DNA of 64,000 nucleotides from G020354785 sp964521285 (GCA_964521285.1 CAZFQS010000015.1:25678-89677), one strand, 5' to 3'; positions 25,351-35,854 are shown, counted from the first letter of the stretch. Notes: generated from the sequence alone by a model not told the origin. A program made the numbers and translations.

Positions 25351-27018
25351 TTAATAGCCTGGATTTTGTTTTATTGAACCTTTTGATAAAATAATTTCTT
25401 CTTCGGGAATCGGAAAAAACTCATGTTTACCAATAAAAAATTCAATAGGATTTCCTTTCGTTCCTCCAAGTGTATCAGTAGCCCTGTACAAACCATTGAG
25501 CCTATCATAGGCAATACCCCACCTAACTATATCGAAAAAGCGGTGAGCCTCCATAGCCAGTTCAACTCTACGCTCATGAATAACATCATTCAGGGTTACT
25601 GATGTCATATTAGCAGGTTGCCCCGTATTTCCGCTATTTCTTGCGCGAGTTCTTATCATATTTACATACTCAGTAGCTTTATCCGGCTGGTTAACCGCCG
25701 GTTCAAGTGCCGCTTCAGCTGCCAGCAATAACACATCGGCATAACGAAACATTTTAATATCCAGAGGACCGCGGAAGAAACTTCTTATTGCCCATTCATC
25801 CGGTTCAGGATCATATTTTGCATTGTTCATCTTAGTCGGGCTGGCATAACTTGGGGCTGCCCTTCTGAATATACTTACACCTGAAGCGGTCGGATCAATT
25901 TCTATAGTATCACTGTCAGTTACAATTGATATTTTTTTCCGTTGATCACCCGGCTCATATTCAGCTGCCAGGTTATATGTCGGTGCATTTAATCCCCATG
26001 CTAAAATTTGACCCTCAATTCTAATGGAATCTAATGTAACGGTATCCCATTCCCAATATGCCCTGACTGACTGGTATGTGTTGTGAGATGATGAAACCAG
26101 CGGTGTATTAATAAATTCTGATCCCGTTATATTAATAGCTGCGTTTACCACCCTGAAAATATGTTCCCTACTCTCATCTCCGGCTTCAGTCCATAAATCT
26201 GCATAGTGTGGTTCAAGTTCATAAACCCGCGAATCTATAATTTGCTGAGCAACATTCCATGCCTCATCCCACTTTTCTTCACATCCTTCGAATCTTTCAT
26301 CACCTGAATAATTCTTAGCATAGCTGGATTCAAAGATTAATGCTTTAAGCAGATAAGCTCTGGCCGCCCCTTTAGTTGCCCGGGCATCATCACCCGAAGA
26401 AGAATAAGTATCTGGCAAAGCAGATGCAGCCTCCTGCAAATCGGTCTGTACCTGATGTAATACCTCAGCTATAGTATTTCTGGGAACAGAATAATACTCT
26501 TCAGTGGGTAATACCCTGGTAATTATTGGTACACCTCCAAATATAGCATTTAAATAGAAATGGTAAATTGCCCGTAAAAATTTAGCTTCTCCCATTAATC
26601 TGTTCTTAATATCTTCATTAAAATCTGCATCAGGAAATTTTTCGAGCACGATATTGCAGTTGTTTATACCTTCATAAATATTGCGCCAATATTCAAAAAA
26701 ATAAGCATTAGTTGGCACATGTAACATTTGATCTATTCTTTGCATGTCAGGCTGGTCAACCCCACCTACTTCACCTGCAGCTTCAGTATCATCAGAAGCA
26801 ACATCTCCGAATGCCCAGAAATTCCTGCTAAATGAACCTCTGAATAACATAACTGCATAGCATGCTGTAACAGCCTGAACAGCATTATCTTCTGATGTAT
26901 AAAAAGTAGCTGTTGTTTCCATACCCAAAGGTGTCCTTTCAAGAAACTCCTCTGAACAGCCGGAATACAGACTTATAATAATAAGAAATATTATTTTTAC
27001 TTTAACTAAATTTTTCAT
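25351..27018 (-). CDS. SusD/RagB family nutrient-binding outer membrane lipoprotein
   Basis: This 555-residue protein has a lipoprotein signal (SLYSGC, Cys21) and the SusD signature start EEFLERTPLGMETTATFY. It has the N-terminal TPR-like SusD region (YYSVPRNTIAEVLHQVQTDL) and the C-terminal RagB/SusD domain with MFRYADVLLLAAEAAL and the VIHERRVELAMEAHRFFDIVRWG segment. It forms the surface lid over the SusC channel and binds the substrate at the cell surface. It is encoded 17 bases after susC in the same direction. Length is typical. No neighbouring glycoside hydrolase identifies the substrate. Confidence 0.96.
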   Translation of the reverse strand: MKNLVKVKIIFLIIISLYSGCSEEFLERTPLGMETTATFYTSEDNAVQAVTACYAVMLFRGSFSRNFWAFGDVASDDTEAAGEVGGVDQPDMQRIDQMLHVPTNAYFFEYWRNIYEGINNCNIVLEKFPDADFNEDIKNRLMGEAKFLRAIYHFYLNAIFGGVPIITRVLPTEEYYSVPRNTIAEVLHQVQTDLQEAASALPDTYSSSGDDARATKGAARAYLLKALIFESSYAKNYSGDERFEGCEEKWDEAWNVAQQIIDSRVYELEPHYADLWTEAGDESREHIFRVVNAAINITGSEFINTPLVSSSHNTYQSVRAYWEWDTVTLDSIRIEGQILAWGLNAPTYNLAAEYEPGDQRKKISIVTDSDTIEIDPTASGVSIFRRAAPSYASPTKMNNAKYDPEPDEWAIRSFFRGPLDIKMFRYADVLLLAAEAALEPAVNQPDKATEYVNMIRTRARNSGNTGQPANMTSVTLNDVIHERRVELAMEAHRFFDIVRWGIAYDRLNGLYRATDTLGGTKGNPIEFFIGKHEFFPIPEEEIILSKGSIKQNPGY

Positions 27019-27035
27019 AGTATTCCTTTTTTAAG

Positions 27036-30000
27036 TTAAAATCCTAATTGTATGCCAAATAAGTATGCCCTGGAAGGTGGGTATAAACCATAGTCAATTC
27101 CGTATAATAATTGCCTTGTCTCACCACCCTGTTCTTCCATGCGTGTCCGGCCTATTTCCGGGTCGAAGCCTATATAATTGGTTATTGTAAAGAGATTTTT
27201 TGAGTTGAAATATATTCTTAAATTATCAATCTTAAATATATTAAGAATACTTTTTGGTAAGTTATAACCTAATTCTATAGTTTTTAACCGTAAATACGAA
27301 CCATCAAAAACCATTCTGTCAGACCACTGGTTGTTATCGTTATCACTTACTCCCAGCCATGGGATATCAGTATCAGTGTTTCCGGGATCAATCACTTCAC
27401 CTGTCTGTTCGTCAATCTCCGGAGCTTCCCATGCGTCCAGAAGATCACGATGCCAGTTTCTTCCATTTGGCGACGGATCATGTGTCCAGTTTATAAAAGG
27501 GAAGAATATTTCATTTCCATAGGTTCCCTGGAAGAATAAGGATAAGTCAAAACCTTTAAAGAAGAATTGTGTATTTAATCCAAAAATAAGGTCAGGATGG
27601 GGATTACCTATCATAACTCTGTCATCCGGAGTTATATCACCATCCTCATTAACATCAACATATCGAATATCACCCGGTACAGCCTGCCACTGAACATGGC
27701 TGTTTATTTCTTCCCAGTTTTGGAAAATCCCGTCTGTTTTATAGCCATAAAAAGCACCAATTGGTTTTCCTTTTTCCGTTCTTGTAAAAGTTGCATCCCG
27801 GTCACCAAATGTACCTAACTCAAAATAATTCCCTTCCTCTCCCAAATCAAGCACTTCATTTTTTATGTAGGAAATATTAAAGTCAATGTTATATTTTAAC
27901 TGGCTTTCCATTTCTCTATAGCCTATTACCAGTTCAACTCCCTTGTTTTGAACATTTCCGAGATTCTGGTAAGGTGCCCCTGCTGTAGGAATACCAACAA
28001 TATAAGGAACAGGCAATTGAACCAACATTTCTTTTGTATTTTTAATAAAGTATTCGGCAGACAATAAGAGTTTGTTATTAAAAAGCCCTGCGTCAAGTCC
28101 TATATTTGTTTGTTCAACTGTTTCCCAGTGAATAGCTTCATTTGCTCCATAATATGGAAATGACCCGACTGATATGCTATCCTGTGCCTGATTGAAACTA
28201 TATCTCAAGCGGGTCGGATCAATACTGGAAACATATCTATAAGCACCGATATTCTGGTTTCCAGTCTGTCCCCATCCTAATCTCAGCTTTAAACTACTTA
28301 CAACAGGTACATTCGAGAAGAAAGGTTCATTAGATATTTTCCAGGCGACAGCAGCCATAGGAAATGTTCCCCAGTGTCCTTTATTAAAAATGTTTTTCTC
28401 ATATAAAGTCCCGAATCTTGATGATCCGTCTCTGCGTACAGAAAGAGTAACCAAATATTTATCGTTATAGTTATAATTTATCCTTCCAAGGTATGATATC
28501 ATTGCATTTTCTTCTCCACTACCTTCAATCCTGTCATCAAGATCCTCAGAGTAATATGAAAAATATCTGAGTTCAGGTATTTCATTTTCCAATCCGGGGC
28601 CTGATCTGTTTATAGCATTTAAATATTCACCTTCAAATTCTTCGGCAGTCATACCAATCAATGCCGTAAAATCATGTGCCCCGATTTTTTTTGTATAGGT
28701 GGCTGTATTTTCCCAGTTCCAGTATCTGGTCTCTTCGAGTTGTTTTTCAAGCTTTGATTGCGCATTCAAATCAGAGCCTTCAATATTATACTCCGGCAGG
28801 AAATCATAATTTGAGATATAATCAAATTTTAATCCTATACTTGATTTTAGTTTTAATCCTTTAATCAATTCAACTTCAACAAATATATTTCCAAGTAACT
28901 TGTTTTGAGTCTCACTATCCCATCCGCGATTATTTGCATACAAAGCACCCGGACTTACATTTAATAATCCCAGTTCTGCTAATGAAACCGGGTTCCTGTA
29001 ATTCGAAAACAGGGTTGGGCCCCAGTATGTCTTACCATCCTCAGTAGTAATATAAGGTGAAGAAAGGGGATCAGTCAGTATAGCATTAGCTACAACACTT
29101 TCATATTCATTATTTTCAGGTACTACATCTCTTACTCCCCGGTTTAATAAAAGCTTTTCACCTATAGTTATCCTGTCTCTTATTTTGTGAGTAGAATTGA
29201 TTCTAAGGTTAAACCGTTTAAAACCTGAATTAATAATTATACCATCCTGTTTCAAATAACTGCCGCTTACAGAATAAGTTGAGTTCTCATTTCCTCCTGA
29301 TACGGAAAGATAATAATTTTGCATTGGTGCCTTTCTGAAAATTTCATCAAACCAGTTTGTATTTGCATACATATCCCTATAGGTATTGGTATCAATCCTG
29401 TTAGAGCGGGTAACAAGTTTATTCCATGTTTCTACAAATTCATCTGCATTCATCATATCCATCGTTCTGATATTCTCCTGCACTCCATAATAATATTTAA
29501 AAGTAATGTTGTTTTTCCCGGCTTTTCCCTCCTTTGTAGTAATTAAAACTACACCATTTGCGCCTTTTGAGCCATAAATGGCGGTGGCTGATGCATCTTT
29601 AAGGATTGAAAAGTTTTCGATATCCTCAGGATTAAGAAAATCTACCTCGTCGGGTGTCATTTGTATTCCGTCAACAACATATAATGGATCAGAATTGGTC
29701 GCGGTCCCTACACCTCTGATTCTGACTGTTACACCGGCACCAGGAGTACCTGAATTGGCAACAATATGTACACCTGCAGCTTTACCCTGAAGGGCTTCAT
29801 TAATATTTGTGCCGGGGGTCTTAATTAAGTTTTCTTTATTAACAACAGTTACAGCACCAGTGAGGTCTTTTTTATCCACAACACCATAACCAATTACAAC
29901 TACTTCACTTAGACTTAATATATCGGGAATCATGCTGATATCTCTAGTCTGTGCCCTGTCAGCAACAATTTCTTCTGTAACATATCCAACATAAGAAAAT

Positions 30001-30599
30001 GAAACCGTACTGTTTTTAGTTACAGTAATAATATAGTTTCCGTCAAAATCTGATATTGTTCCCTTGGTTGTCCCCTTCTGGACTATGGTAACTCCAGGAA
30101 GACCACCGGAGGTTTCAGCATCAATTACTTTTCCACTTATAGTAATAAGCGTATCCTGTTGTGCAGATTCCTTATTAATTAAAATAATTTGCTTGTCTTT
30201 AATAATATATCCAATATTGGTATCTTTAAAAATCTTATTTAATATTTCGGTAATTTCCAGGTCTAATCCGTTAATACTCACAATTTTGGATACGTCCAAG
30301 TCAGAATTATTATAAAGGAAAGTAATTTCACTTTGACTTTCTATTTCTCTCAGAACATCCTTTATTGAAACATTAGTTAAGCTTAGTTCAAACTTTGAAT
30401 CCCGAGAGAATATTCCTGCATTAGTATTTAATGCAAAGACTATCAATATAATTGAAGAAAATTTCAGAAATATAAATAACTTCCTACATGATAGTCTTTC
30501 TTTAATAAACTCCAGTAAAAAATTCTTTTTCATGCTTTTATTTGTCATTAATTTTTTTTGTAAGTGAATAACTTCAGAAGTTTTCAGATAATTCAACAT
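27036..30599 (-). CDS. SusC/RagA family TonB-dependent receptor with STN domain
   Basis: This 1187-residue outer-membrane transporter reads in order: a long N-terminal export signal with hydrophobic core (about 44-60), an STN domain (about 68-145, FELSLTNVSIKDVLREIESQ), a carboxypeptidase-like domain (about 155-230, ISGKVIDAETSGGLPGVTI), a TonB plug (about 240-355, with LYVVDGIQM and GANGVVLITTK), and the barrel to the C-terminal FGIQLGF. The STN domain signals to a FecR protein, and fecR plus an ECF sigma gene lie just upstream, so this receptor probably controls its own expression on substrate binding. M18 (30548) or M23 (30533) are plausible alternative starts. Confidence 0.96.
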   Translation of the reverse strand: MLNYLKTSEVIHLQKKLMTNKSMKKNFLLEFIKERLSCRKLFIFLKFSSIILIVFALNTNAGIFSRDSKFELSLTNVSIKDVLREIESQSEITFLYNNSDLDVSKIVSINGLDLEITEILNKIFKDTNIGYIIKDKQIILINKESAQQDTLITISGKVIDAETSGGLPGVTIVQKGTTKGTISDFDGNYIITVTKNSTVSFSYVGYVTEEIVADRAQTRDISMIPDILSLSEVVVIGYGVVDKKDLTGAVTVVNKENLIKTPGTNINEALQGKAAGVHIVANSGTPGAGVTVRIRGVGTATNSDPLYVVDGIQMTPDEVDFLNPEDIENFSILKDASATAIYGSKGANGVVLITTKEGKAGKNNITFKYYYGVQENIRTMDMMNADEFVETWNKLVTRSNRIDTNTYRDMYANTNWFDEIFRKAPMQNYYLSVSGGNENSTYSVSGSYLKQDGIIINSGFKRFNLRINSTHKIRDRITIGEKLLLNRGVRDVVPENNEYESVVANAILTDPLSSPYITTEDGKTYWGPTLFSNYRNPVSLAELGLLNVSPGALYANNRGWDSETQNKLLGNIFVEVELIKGLKLKSSIGLKFDYISNYDFLPEYNIEGSDLNAQSKLEKQLEETRYWNWENTATYTKKIGAHDFTALIGMTAEEFEGEYLNAINRSGPGLENEIPELRYFSYYSEDLDDRIEGSGEENAMISYLGRINYNYNDKYLVTLSVRRDGSSRFGTLYEKNIFNKGHWGTFPMAAVAWKISNEPFFSNVPVVSSLKLRLGWGQTGNQNIGAYRYVSSIDPTRLRYSFNQAQDSISVGSFPYYGANEAIHWETVEQTNIGLDAGLFNNKLLLSAEYFIKNTKEMLVQLPVPYIVGIPTAGAPYQNLGNVQNKGVELVIGYREMESQLKYNIDFNISYIKNEVLDLGEEGNYFELGTFGDRDATFTRTEKGKPIGAFYGYKTDGIFQNWEEINSHVQWQAVPGDIRYVDVNEDGDITPDDRVMIGNPHPDLIFGLNTQFFFKGFDLSLFFQGTYGNEIFFPFINWTHDPSPNGRNWHRDLLDAWEAPEIDEQTGEVIDPGNTDTDIPWLGVSDNDNNQWSDRMVFDGSYLRLKTIELGYNLPKSILNIFKIDNLRIYFNSKNLFTITNYIGFDPEIGRTRMEEQGGETRQLLYGIDYGLYPPSRAYLFGIQLGF

Positions 30600-30760
30600 T
30601 ATTAAATTCGAATTAAAATTATGCTTAGTAAAGCATTAAGTTAGATTTGCAGAAAGATAATTATTAATATCTTTCAGGGGCAGATACTTAAGTACAGCCT
30701 GATGTTTTAACAATCAATATTTTTCTCATAGGCGTTTAGATTTTTAGGATTAACAATTTA

Positions 30761-31780
30761 TTAATTCATTAATGTTATATATACACTATCAACTTCAATT
30801 TTAAATTTTATTGGAGTAGAAATTCTGATTAGTTCCAAAACCTCTCTTAAACTTTCTGTTTTTATTGTCATGGTAAATCTTTGATCTTTTAACATATTTT
30901 CGGGATAATAGAATTTTACATCATACCATCTTTCAAGCTGAGTAAGGATATCCGGCAAAGACTGATCATCAAACTTTAATACATTATCCTTCCATGAGAC
31001 AGAAAATACAGGATCAATTTCTTTAATAAAAAAATTATTATTTAACTTATTATATATGGCTTTCTGATTCGGAGAAAGATTTATTGTTTTACTACCCGGT
31101 GCATACACCTGGACTTTCCCTTCTATTAATGTTATCGCAATGGTTTCATCTTCAGGGTAAGCCATTAGATTAAAAGTTGTACCCAGTGCCTTTATCATTA
31201 AGCCTGAAGATTTAACTGTAAAAGGTAGTTTTATATTCTTTGAAACATCAAAATAGGCTTCACCTAAGAGTTCAACTTCTCTGTTTCTTTTATTATAATT
31301 TCTTGTATAGCGAATAGAACTTCCTGAATTAAGCCAGACAACAGTACCATCTTCCAAAATTGCCATTGATTTTTGTCCTCTGGGAGCAACTAATTCGGAG
31401 ACAGCTGTTCTTCTGACTGAATTTGATATATATAAACCTGTAACAGTAAGTAATAATATTAATAATACTGCAGCAACTCTTGAGATTAACAAATATGATT
31501 TCCTGAGATTATAATACTTTTTCTTAATTTTTTGCATTTCAATTACTTCCCCATTCCTTAATTTAAAACTCCTATTAGCAGTAATTCTATTAAGTATTTT
31601 CTTATAATCCGGAGTTTTTACTTCTGCCTTAACATCACTGTTTTCTTCCCATTGCTTAAACATCATGGCTCTGACTTCAGCAAAACTCAGCAGTTTATTT
31701 TGCTCTTTTTCACTCAAATCACCTAATAAAGACTTAGCCAGTAAATCTTTAATATTTCTATTTATCTTTCCTTTTTTCAT
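30761..31780 (-). CDS. FecR family anti-sigma factor
   Basis: This 339-residue protein has a cytoplasmic N-terminus that binds sigma factor, one membrane helix (about 97-118), and a periplasmic FecR domain (about 130-230, APRGQKSMAILEDGTVVWLNSGS). A DUF4974-type C-terminal domain follows (about 265-335, with DQSLPDILTQLERWYDVKF) and should contact the STN domain of SusC. It lies between the ECF sigma gene upstream and susC downstream, the standard sigma/FecR/SusC order. A 7-bp-period repeat sits just before its start codon. Confidence 0.95.
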   Translation of the reverse strand: MKKGKINRNIKDLLAKSLLGDLSEKEQNKLLSFAEVRAMMFKQWEENSDVKAEVKTPDYKKILNRITANRSFKLRNGEVIEMQKIKKKYYNLRKSYLLISRVAAVLLILLLTVTGLYISNSVRRTAVSELVAPRGQKSMAILEDGTVVWLNSGSSIRYTRNYNKRNREVELLGEAYFDVSKNIKLPFTVKSSGLMIKALGTTFNLMAYPEDETIAITLIEGKVQVYAPGSKTINLSPNQKAIYNKLNNNFFIKEIDPVFSVSWKDNVLKFDDQSLPDILTQLERWYDVKFYYPENMLKDQRFTMTIKTESLREVLELIRISTPIKFKIEVDSVYITLMN

Positions 31781-31798
31781 ATATATAAATTATCTGGT

Positions 31799-31826
31799 CC
31801 CTTATCCCTTAATCCTTATCCCTATT
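31799..31826. repeat. Four-unit 7-bp-period repeat upstream of fecR-type gene
   Basis: The plus strand reads CCCTTAT, CCCTTAA, TCCTTAT, CCCTATT, four heptamers in register; the minus strand is a G-rich series of the AGG(G)nTA kind. It sits 19-46 bases upstream of the fecR start. A related series in opposite orientation occurs at 42021-42048, with 17 of 19 bases shared in the best-matching part. Confidence 0.65.
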
Positions 31827-31903
31827 ATTATATACACACTCACGTTAGTTTACCCTTAATTGATTTCAGGTTTTTTTAGGAAAAGTAATACTAAAATAAT
31901 GGT

Positions 31904-32476
31904 CTACAGGTTATTATTTAGAATAGATGATACCACTTTTTTTAATCTGCTTAATGCCAGACGAAGATGAGTTTCTACTGTCTTCTTGGAAATATCCAGT
32001 CTTTTAGCTATTTCATTATATGATAATCCTTCATTTCTGCTCAAATTGAATATTTGTTTTCGTTTTGGGGGGAAATTATCAATTTCTTTACTGATTATAC
32101 TTTTAACATTTTCAAAAATAATCTGGTTTTCGGTCTGATTTGAAATTCCCTGGAGATAATTAATAATATATTGTGCATAAATATCAAAATTAACTTTTTT
32201 TCTGTTCTCATTAAAAATTATATTTTTCGTAATTGTCAATATATAACCATTAAATGACCTGTTTTCATCGAGGTTATCTCTATACTCCCATATTCTTGTA
32301 AAAACTTCCTGTACAATTTCCTCAGCATCCTCCATATTTTTGATATATCTGATTGCGAATAGATAAACTTTTTCAGAATATTTATAGTAAATCTGCCTGA
32401 AGGAATCATGATCACCCTCTTTGATTTCTTTTACAAGAATTTTTTCTGCCTTATTTGAATAGCTTGACAACAGCAA
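31904..32476 (-). CDS. ECF RNA polymerase sigma factor (FecI-like, Sus-locus regulator)
   Basis: This 190-residue sigma factor has region 2 (about 20-90, EGDHDSFRQIYYKYSEKVY and NMEDAEEIVQEVFTRIW) and region 4 (about 130-182, FPPKRKQIFNLSRNEGLSYN and ISKKTVETHLRLALSRLKK). It belongs to the Bacteroidota group that pairs with FecR proteins, and the FecR gene is 123 bases downstream. The start codon is TTG at 32476; an in-frame stop lies about 20 bases upstream and there is no ATG in the correct range. Its probable regulon is the SusC/SusD genes here. Confidence 0.93.
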   Translation of the reverse strand: MLLSSYSNKAEKILVKEIKEGDHDSFRQIYYKYSEKVYLFAIRYIKNMEDAEEIVQEVFTRIWEYRDNLDENRSFNGYILTITKNIIFNENRKKVNFDIYAQYIINYLQGISNQTENQIIFENVKSIISKEIDNFPPKRKQIFNLSRNEGLSYNEIAKRLDISKKTVETHLRLALSRLKKVVSSILNNNL

Positions 32477-32585
32477 ATTTTTTGAAAAGATATTTTACCA
32501 AAAGATAAAAAATTTAATACAAAATTAAATTAATTAAAGTCATTTGGTAATTTACCTCCCATATTTGTAATAAGGAATTGTTTCA

Positions 32586-35500
32586 TCAATACTCATCCCA
32601 GCTCTTTATTGCAATATCCTGAATCTTTAAGTTACAAACAGCAATTAGAAATGCACTTGCTAATCTTGCATTGGTAATGAGAGGAATGTTATAATCAACT
32701 GCACTGCGTCTTATAATATAGTCATTACTTAATTCCGTGGATGTAAGATCCTTTGGAATATTAATTACCAGGTCTATCAATTTGTTTCTCAGATAATCCA
32801 GCGTATTTGGTTTTTTGTCCTCATCAGGCCAATGGAGGACCGTACTTTCAATTCCATTCATCTCAAGAAATTGTGCAGTTCCTTTGGTTGCAAATAAATT
32901 ATACCCGTTTTTTGTCAGAAGTCTGCAACTGTTGATTAATTCAACTTTTGATCTCATTGGTCCGGTCGATAGAAGAATATTTTTCTTTGGTATAACATAT
33001 CCTACAGAAATCATAGATTTTAAAATTGCTTCATAGAAATTCTCACCAATACATCCTACTTCTCCTGTGGAAGACATATCCACTCCAAGCACCGGGTCTG
33101 CTTTTGATAGGCGGGAAAATGAAAACTGAGGAGCTTTTATCCCTAAATAATCTAAATCAAACACTGAGTTTTTGGGTTTTTCAACATTGTTGCCGATCAT
33201 TATTTGTGTAGCAATTTCAATAAAATTGACTTTCAGAACCTTTGAAACAAATGGAAAACTTCTGGAAGCTCTAAGGTTACATTCTATTACCTTTATATCA
33301 TTGTCCTTTGCCAGAAACTGTATATTGAACGGTCCGTTTATATTTAATGCTTCTGCAATTTGTCTTGAAATGCGCTTTATCCTGCGCATAGTTTCAAAAT
33401 ATATTTTTTGTGCAGGGAATACCATTGTGGCATCCCCTGAATGAACGCCTGCGAATTCAACATGCTCACTAATAGCATAAACTATCAGTTCCCCGTTTTT
33501 TGCTACAGCATCTATTTCAATTTCTTTTGCCTGCTGTATGAATTCTGATACTACTACCGGGTATTGTTTAGATACTTTAGCTGCCAGATTCAGGAAATGC
33601 TCCATTTCATCCTTGTTCGAGACTACATTCATTGCTGCTCCTGATAATACATATGACGGACGAATTAATACAGGAAATCCAACATGGTCAATAAACTCGT
33701 ATATTTCTTCAATGCTTGTTAATTCTTTCCATCTTGGCTGGTCTATATTTAATTTATCACAAAGCATGGAGAATTTATGCCTGTTTTCAGCATTATCAAC
33801 TGATATGGGAGATGTACCAAGAATATTTATATTCTGGTTATGGAGTCTTGTTGCCAGGTTATTAGGGATCTGGCCACCTACAGATATAATTACACCTCTG
33901 GGTTTTTCAAATTCAACAATATCCAAAACCCTCTCCAGTGATAATTCATCAAAATAAAGTCTGTCGCAAACATCATAGTCAGTACTGACTGTTTCAGGAT
34001 TATAATTTATCATTACTGATCTGTATCCCTCTTTATTTATTGCATAAAGAGCATTTACGCTGCACCAGTCAAATTCAACACTGCTGCCAATTCTATAGGC
34101 CCCTGAACCAAGTACAATTATTGATTTATTGCTGTCATTAGACTTTATATCATGTTCGGAGCCGCTGTAAGTAAGATACAGATAGTTAGTTTTTGCCGGA
34201 TATTCGGCAGCCAGGGTATCAATCTGTTTTATATAAGGAACAATATTATTTTTAATTCTGAATTTTCTGACATCAAGCAATCCTTCTTCAATATGTTCAT
34301 TAACACTTTTGATTACAAACCTTGCGATCTGGAAATCTGAAAAACCCATTATTTTTGCACGTTTCAAACAATTCAAAGGAAGTTCCTCCAGGGAATTATA
34401 TTTCTGTAATTCCTCCTTTAGATCATATATGTTCCTTAATTTATATAGAAACCAGGGATCTATTTTGGTAAGTTCATAAATTTTATTTACAGAAAATCCT
34501 TTGGCAAGTGCATCAGCAATCACAAAAATTCTCAAATCTGTCGGTTCCACAAGTTCTTTTTCAATATTTTCAAATTCAAGGTCACGGTTTCCCACAAATC
34601 CATGCATACCCTGTCCTATCATCCTTAATCCTTTTTGAATAGCTTCCTCAAATGTCCTTCCAATAGCCATAACTTCCCCTACACTCTTCATGCTGCTGCC
34701 TATCTGTTTTGAAACACCAATGAATTTATTTAAATCCCACCGCGGTATCTTACATACAATATAATCAAGCGCCGGTTCAAAAAAGGCTGATGTTGTTTTA
34801 GTTATTGAATTTTTTATTTCGTGTAATCCATAACCTAAAGCCAGCTTTGCAGCAACAAATGCAAGCGGATAGCCCGTGGCTTTGGATGCCAGTGCACTTG
34901 ACCTCGATAATCGTGCATTAACTTCAATAACTCTATAATCTTCTGAATTTGGATCCAGTGCAAACTGTATGTTGCATTCACCTATAACACCTATATGCTG
35001 GATTATTTTAATTGATAATTGTCTTAAATAATGGTATTCATAATTTGTTAATGTTTGGGATGGGGCAACAACTATACTTTCTCCTGTATGTATTCCAAGA
35101 GGGTCGAAATTTTCCATGTTACAAACAGCGATACAATTATTATATGTATCGCGCACGACTTCATACTCAACTTCTTTCCATCCTTTTAAAGATTTTTCAA
35201 TTAAAATTTGATTTGTATATGAAAAAGTTTTATCTGCTGCTTTTTTAAGTTCTTCTTCATCATGGCAAAAATCACTTCCTTGTCCCCCAAGTGTGTAAGC
35301 GGCTCTTATAATTATCGGATAACCAAGTTCATATGCAGCTTTAATTGCATTTTTAGTTGAAGTAACAGCAATACTCTCTATTGTGTTAATATTTATCTCA
35401 TTCAGTTTTTTAACAAAAAAATCTCTGTCTTCTGTATCAATAATTGCCTGGACGGGGGTTCCCAAAACCTTTACATTGTTTCTTTCAAATACTTCACTTT

Positions 35501-35807
35501 CAAACAATTTTATGCCACAATTCAGAGCTGTCTGGCCTCCAAAAGACAGCAAAATACCGTCAGGTTTATCCTTTTCTATAACTTTCTCCACAAAATAAGG
35601 CGTAATTGGTAAAAAATACACTTTGTCTGCAATATGTTCGGAAGTCTGAACAGTGGCAATATTTGGATTTATGAGGACTGTATATACTCCCTCCTCTCTT
35701 AGGGCTTTCAAAGCCTGGGACCCGGAATAATCAAATTCCCCTGCTTCACCAATTTTCAACGCTCCTGATCCTAATACAATTACTTTTCTAACTTTACTAA
35801 CCATCAC
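32586..35807 (-). CDS. carB: Carbamoyl phosphate synthase large subunit
   Basis: This 1073-residue enzyme makes carbamoyl phosphate from ammonia (supplied by the glutaminase subunit), bicarbonate and two ATP, for arginine and pyrimidine synthesis. Two homologous ATP-grasp halves are visible. The first begins VLGSGALKIGEAGEFDYSG and the second, near residue 558, begins VLGSGAYRIGSSVEFDW. A C-terminal allosteric MGS-like domain covers about the last 140 residues (ILLSTGPMRSKVELINSCRL). Length is normal. carA is not adjacent. The gene is divergent from argR, and shared control with the arginine genes is likely. Confidence 0.97.
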   Translation of the reverse strand: MMVSKVRKVIVLGSGALKIGEAGEFDYSGSQALKALREEGVYTVLINPNIATVQTSEHIADKVYFLPITPYFVEKVIEKDKPDGILLSFGGQTALNCGIKLFESEVFERNNVKVLGTPVQAIIDTEDRDFFVKKLNEININTIESIAVTSTKNAIKAAYELGYPIIIRAAYTLGGQGSDFCHDEEELKKAADKTFSYTNQILIEKSLKGWKEVEYEVVRDTYNNCIAVCNMENFDPLGIHTGESIVVAPSQTLTNYEYHYLRQLSIKIIQHIGVIGECNIQFALDPNSEDYRVIEVNARLSRSSALASKATGYPLAFVAAKLALGYGLHEIKNSITKTTSAFFEPALDYIVCKIPRWDLNKFIGVSKQIGSSMKSVGEVMAIGRTFEEAIQKGLRMIGQGMHGFVGNRDLEFENIEKELVEPTDLRIFVIADALAKGFSVNKIYELTKIDPWFLYKLRNIYDLKEELQKYNSLEELPLNCLKRAKIMGFSDFQIARFVIKSVNEHIEEGLLDVRKFRIKNNIVPYIKQIDTLAAEYPAKTNYLYLTYSGSEHDIKSNDSNKSIIVLGSGAYRIGSSVEFDWCSVNALYAINKEGYRSVMINYNPETVSTDYDVCDRLYFDELSLERVLDIVEFEKPRGVIISVGGQIPNNLATRLHNQNINILGTSPISVDNAENRHKFSMLCDKLNIDQPRWKELTSIEEIYEFIDHVGFPVLIRPSYVLSGAAMNVVSNKDEMEHFLNLAAKVSKQYPVVVSEFIQQAKEIEIDAVAKNGELIVYAISEHVEFAGVHSGDATMVFPAQKIYFETMRRIKRISRQIAEALNINGPFNIQFLAKDNDIKVIECNLRASRSFPFVSKVLKVNFIEIATQIMIGNNVEKPKNSVFDLDYLGIKAPQFSFSRLSKADPVLGVDMSSTGEVGCIGENFYEAILKSMISVGYVIPKKNILLSTGPMRSKVELINSCRLLTKNGYNLFATKGTAQFLEMNGIESTVLHWPDEDKKPNTLDYLRNKLIDLVINIPKDLTSTELSNDYIIRRSAVDYNIPLITNARLASAFLIAVCNLKIQDIAIKSWDEY

Positions 35808-35846
35808 TTTGTATTAAAAAAAATATATTAATATTTAATTTTGGTG

Positions 35847-35854
35847 CAAAAGTA
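35847..35854 (-). promoter_or_regulatory. Candidate -7 element of carB
   Basis: The minus strand reads TACTTTTG, fitting TAnnTTTG, 39 bases before the carB start. With the argR -7 element (35900-35907) it forms an inverted pair TACTTTTGC/GCAAAAGTA. The -33 element is unclear. Confidence 0.45.
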
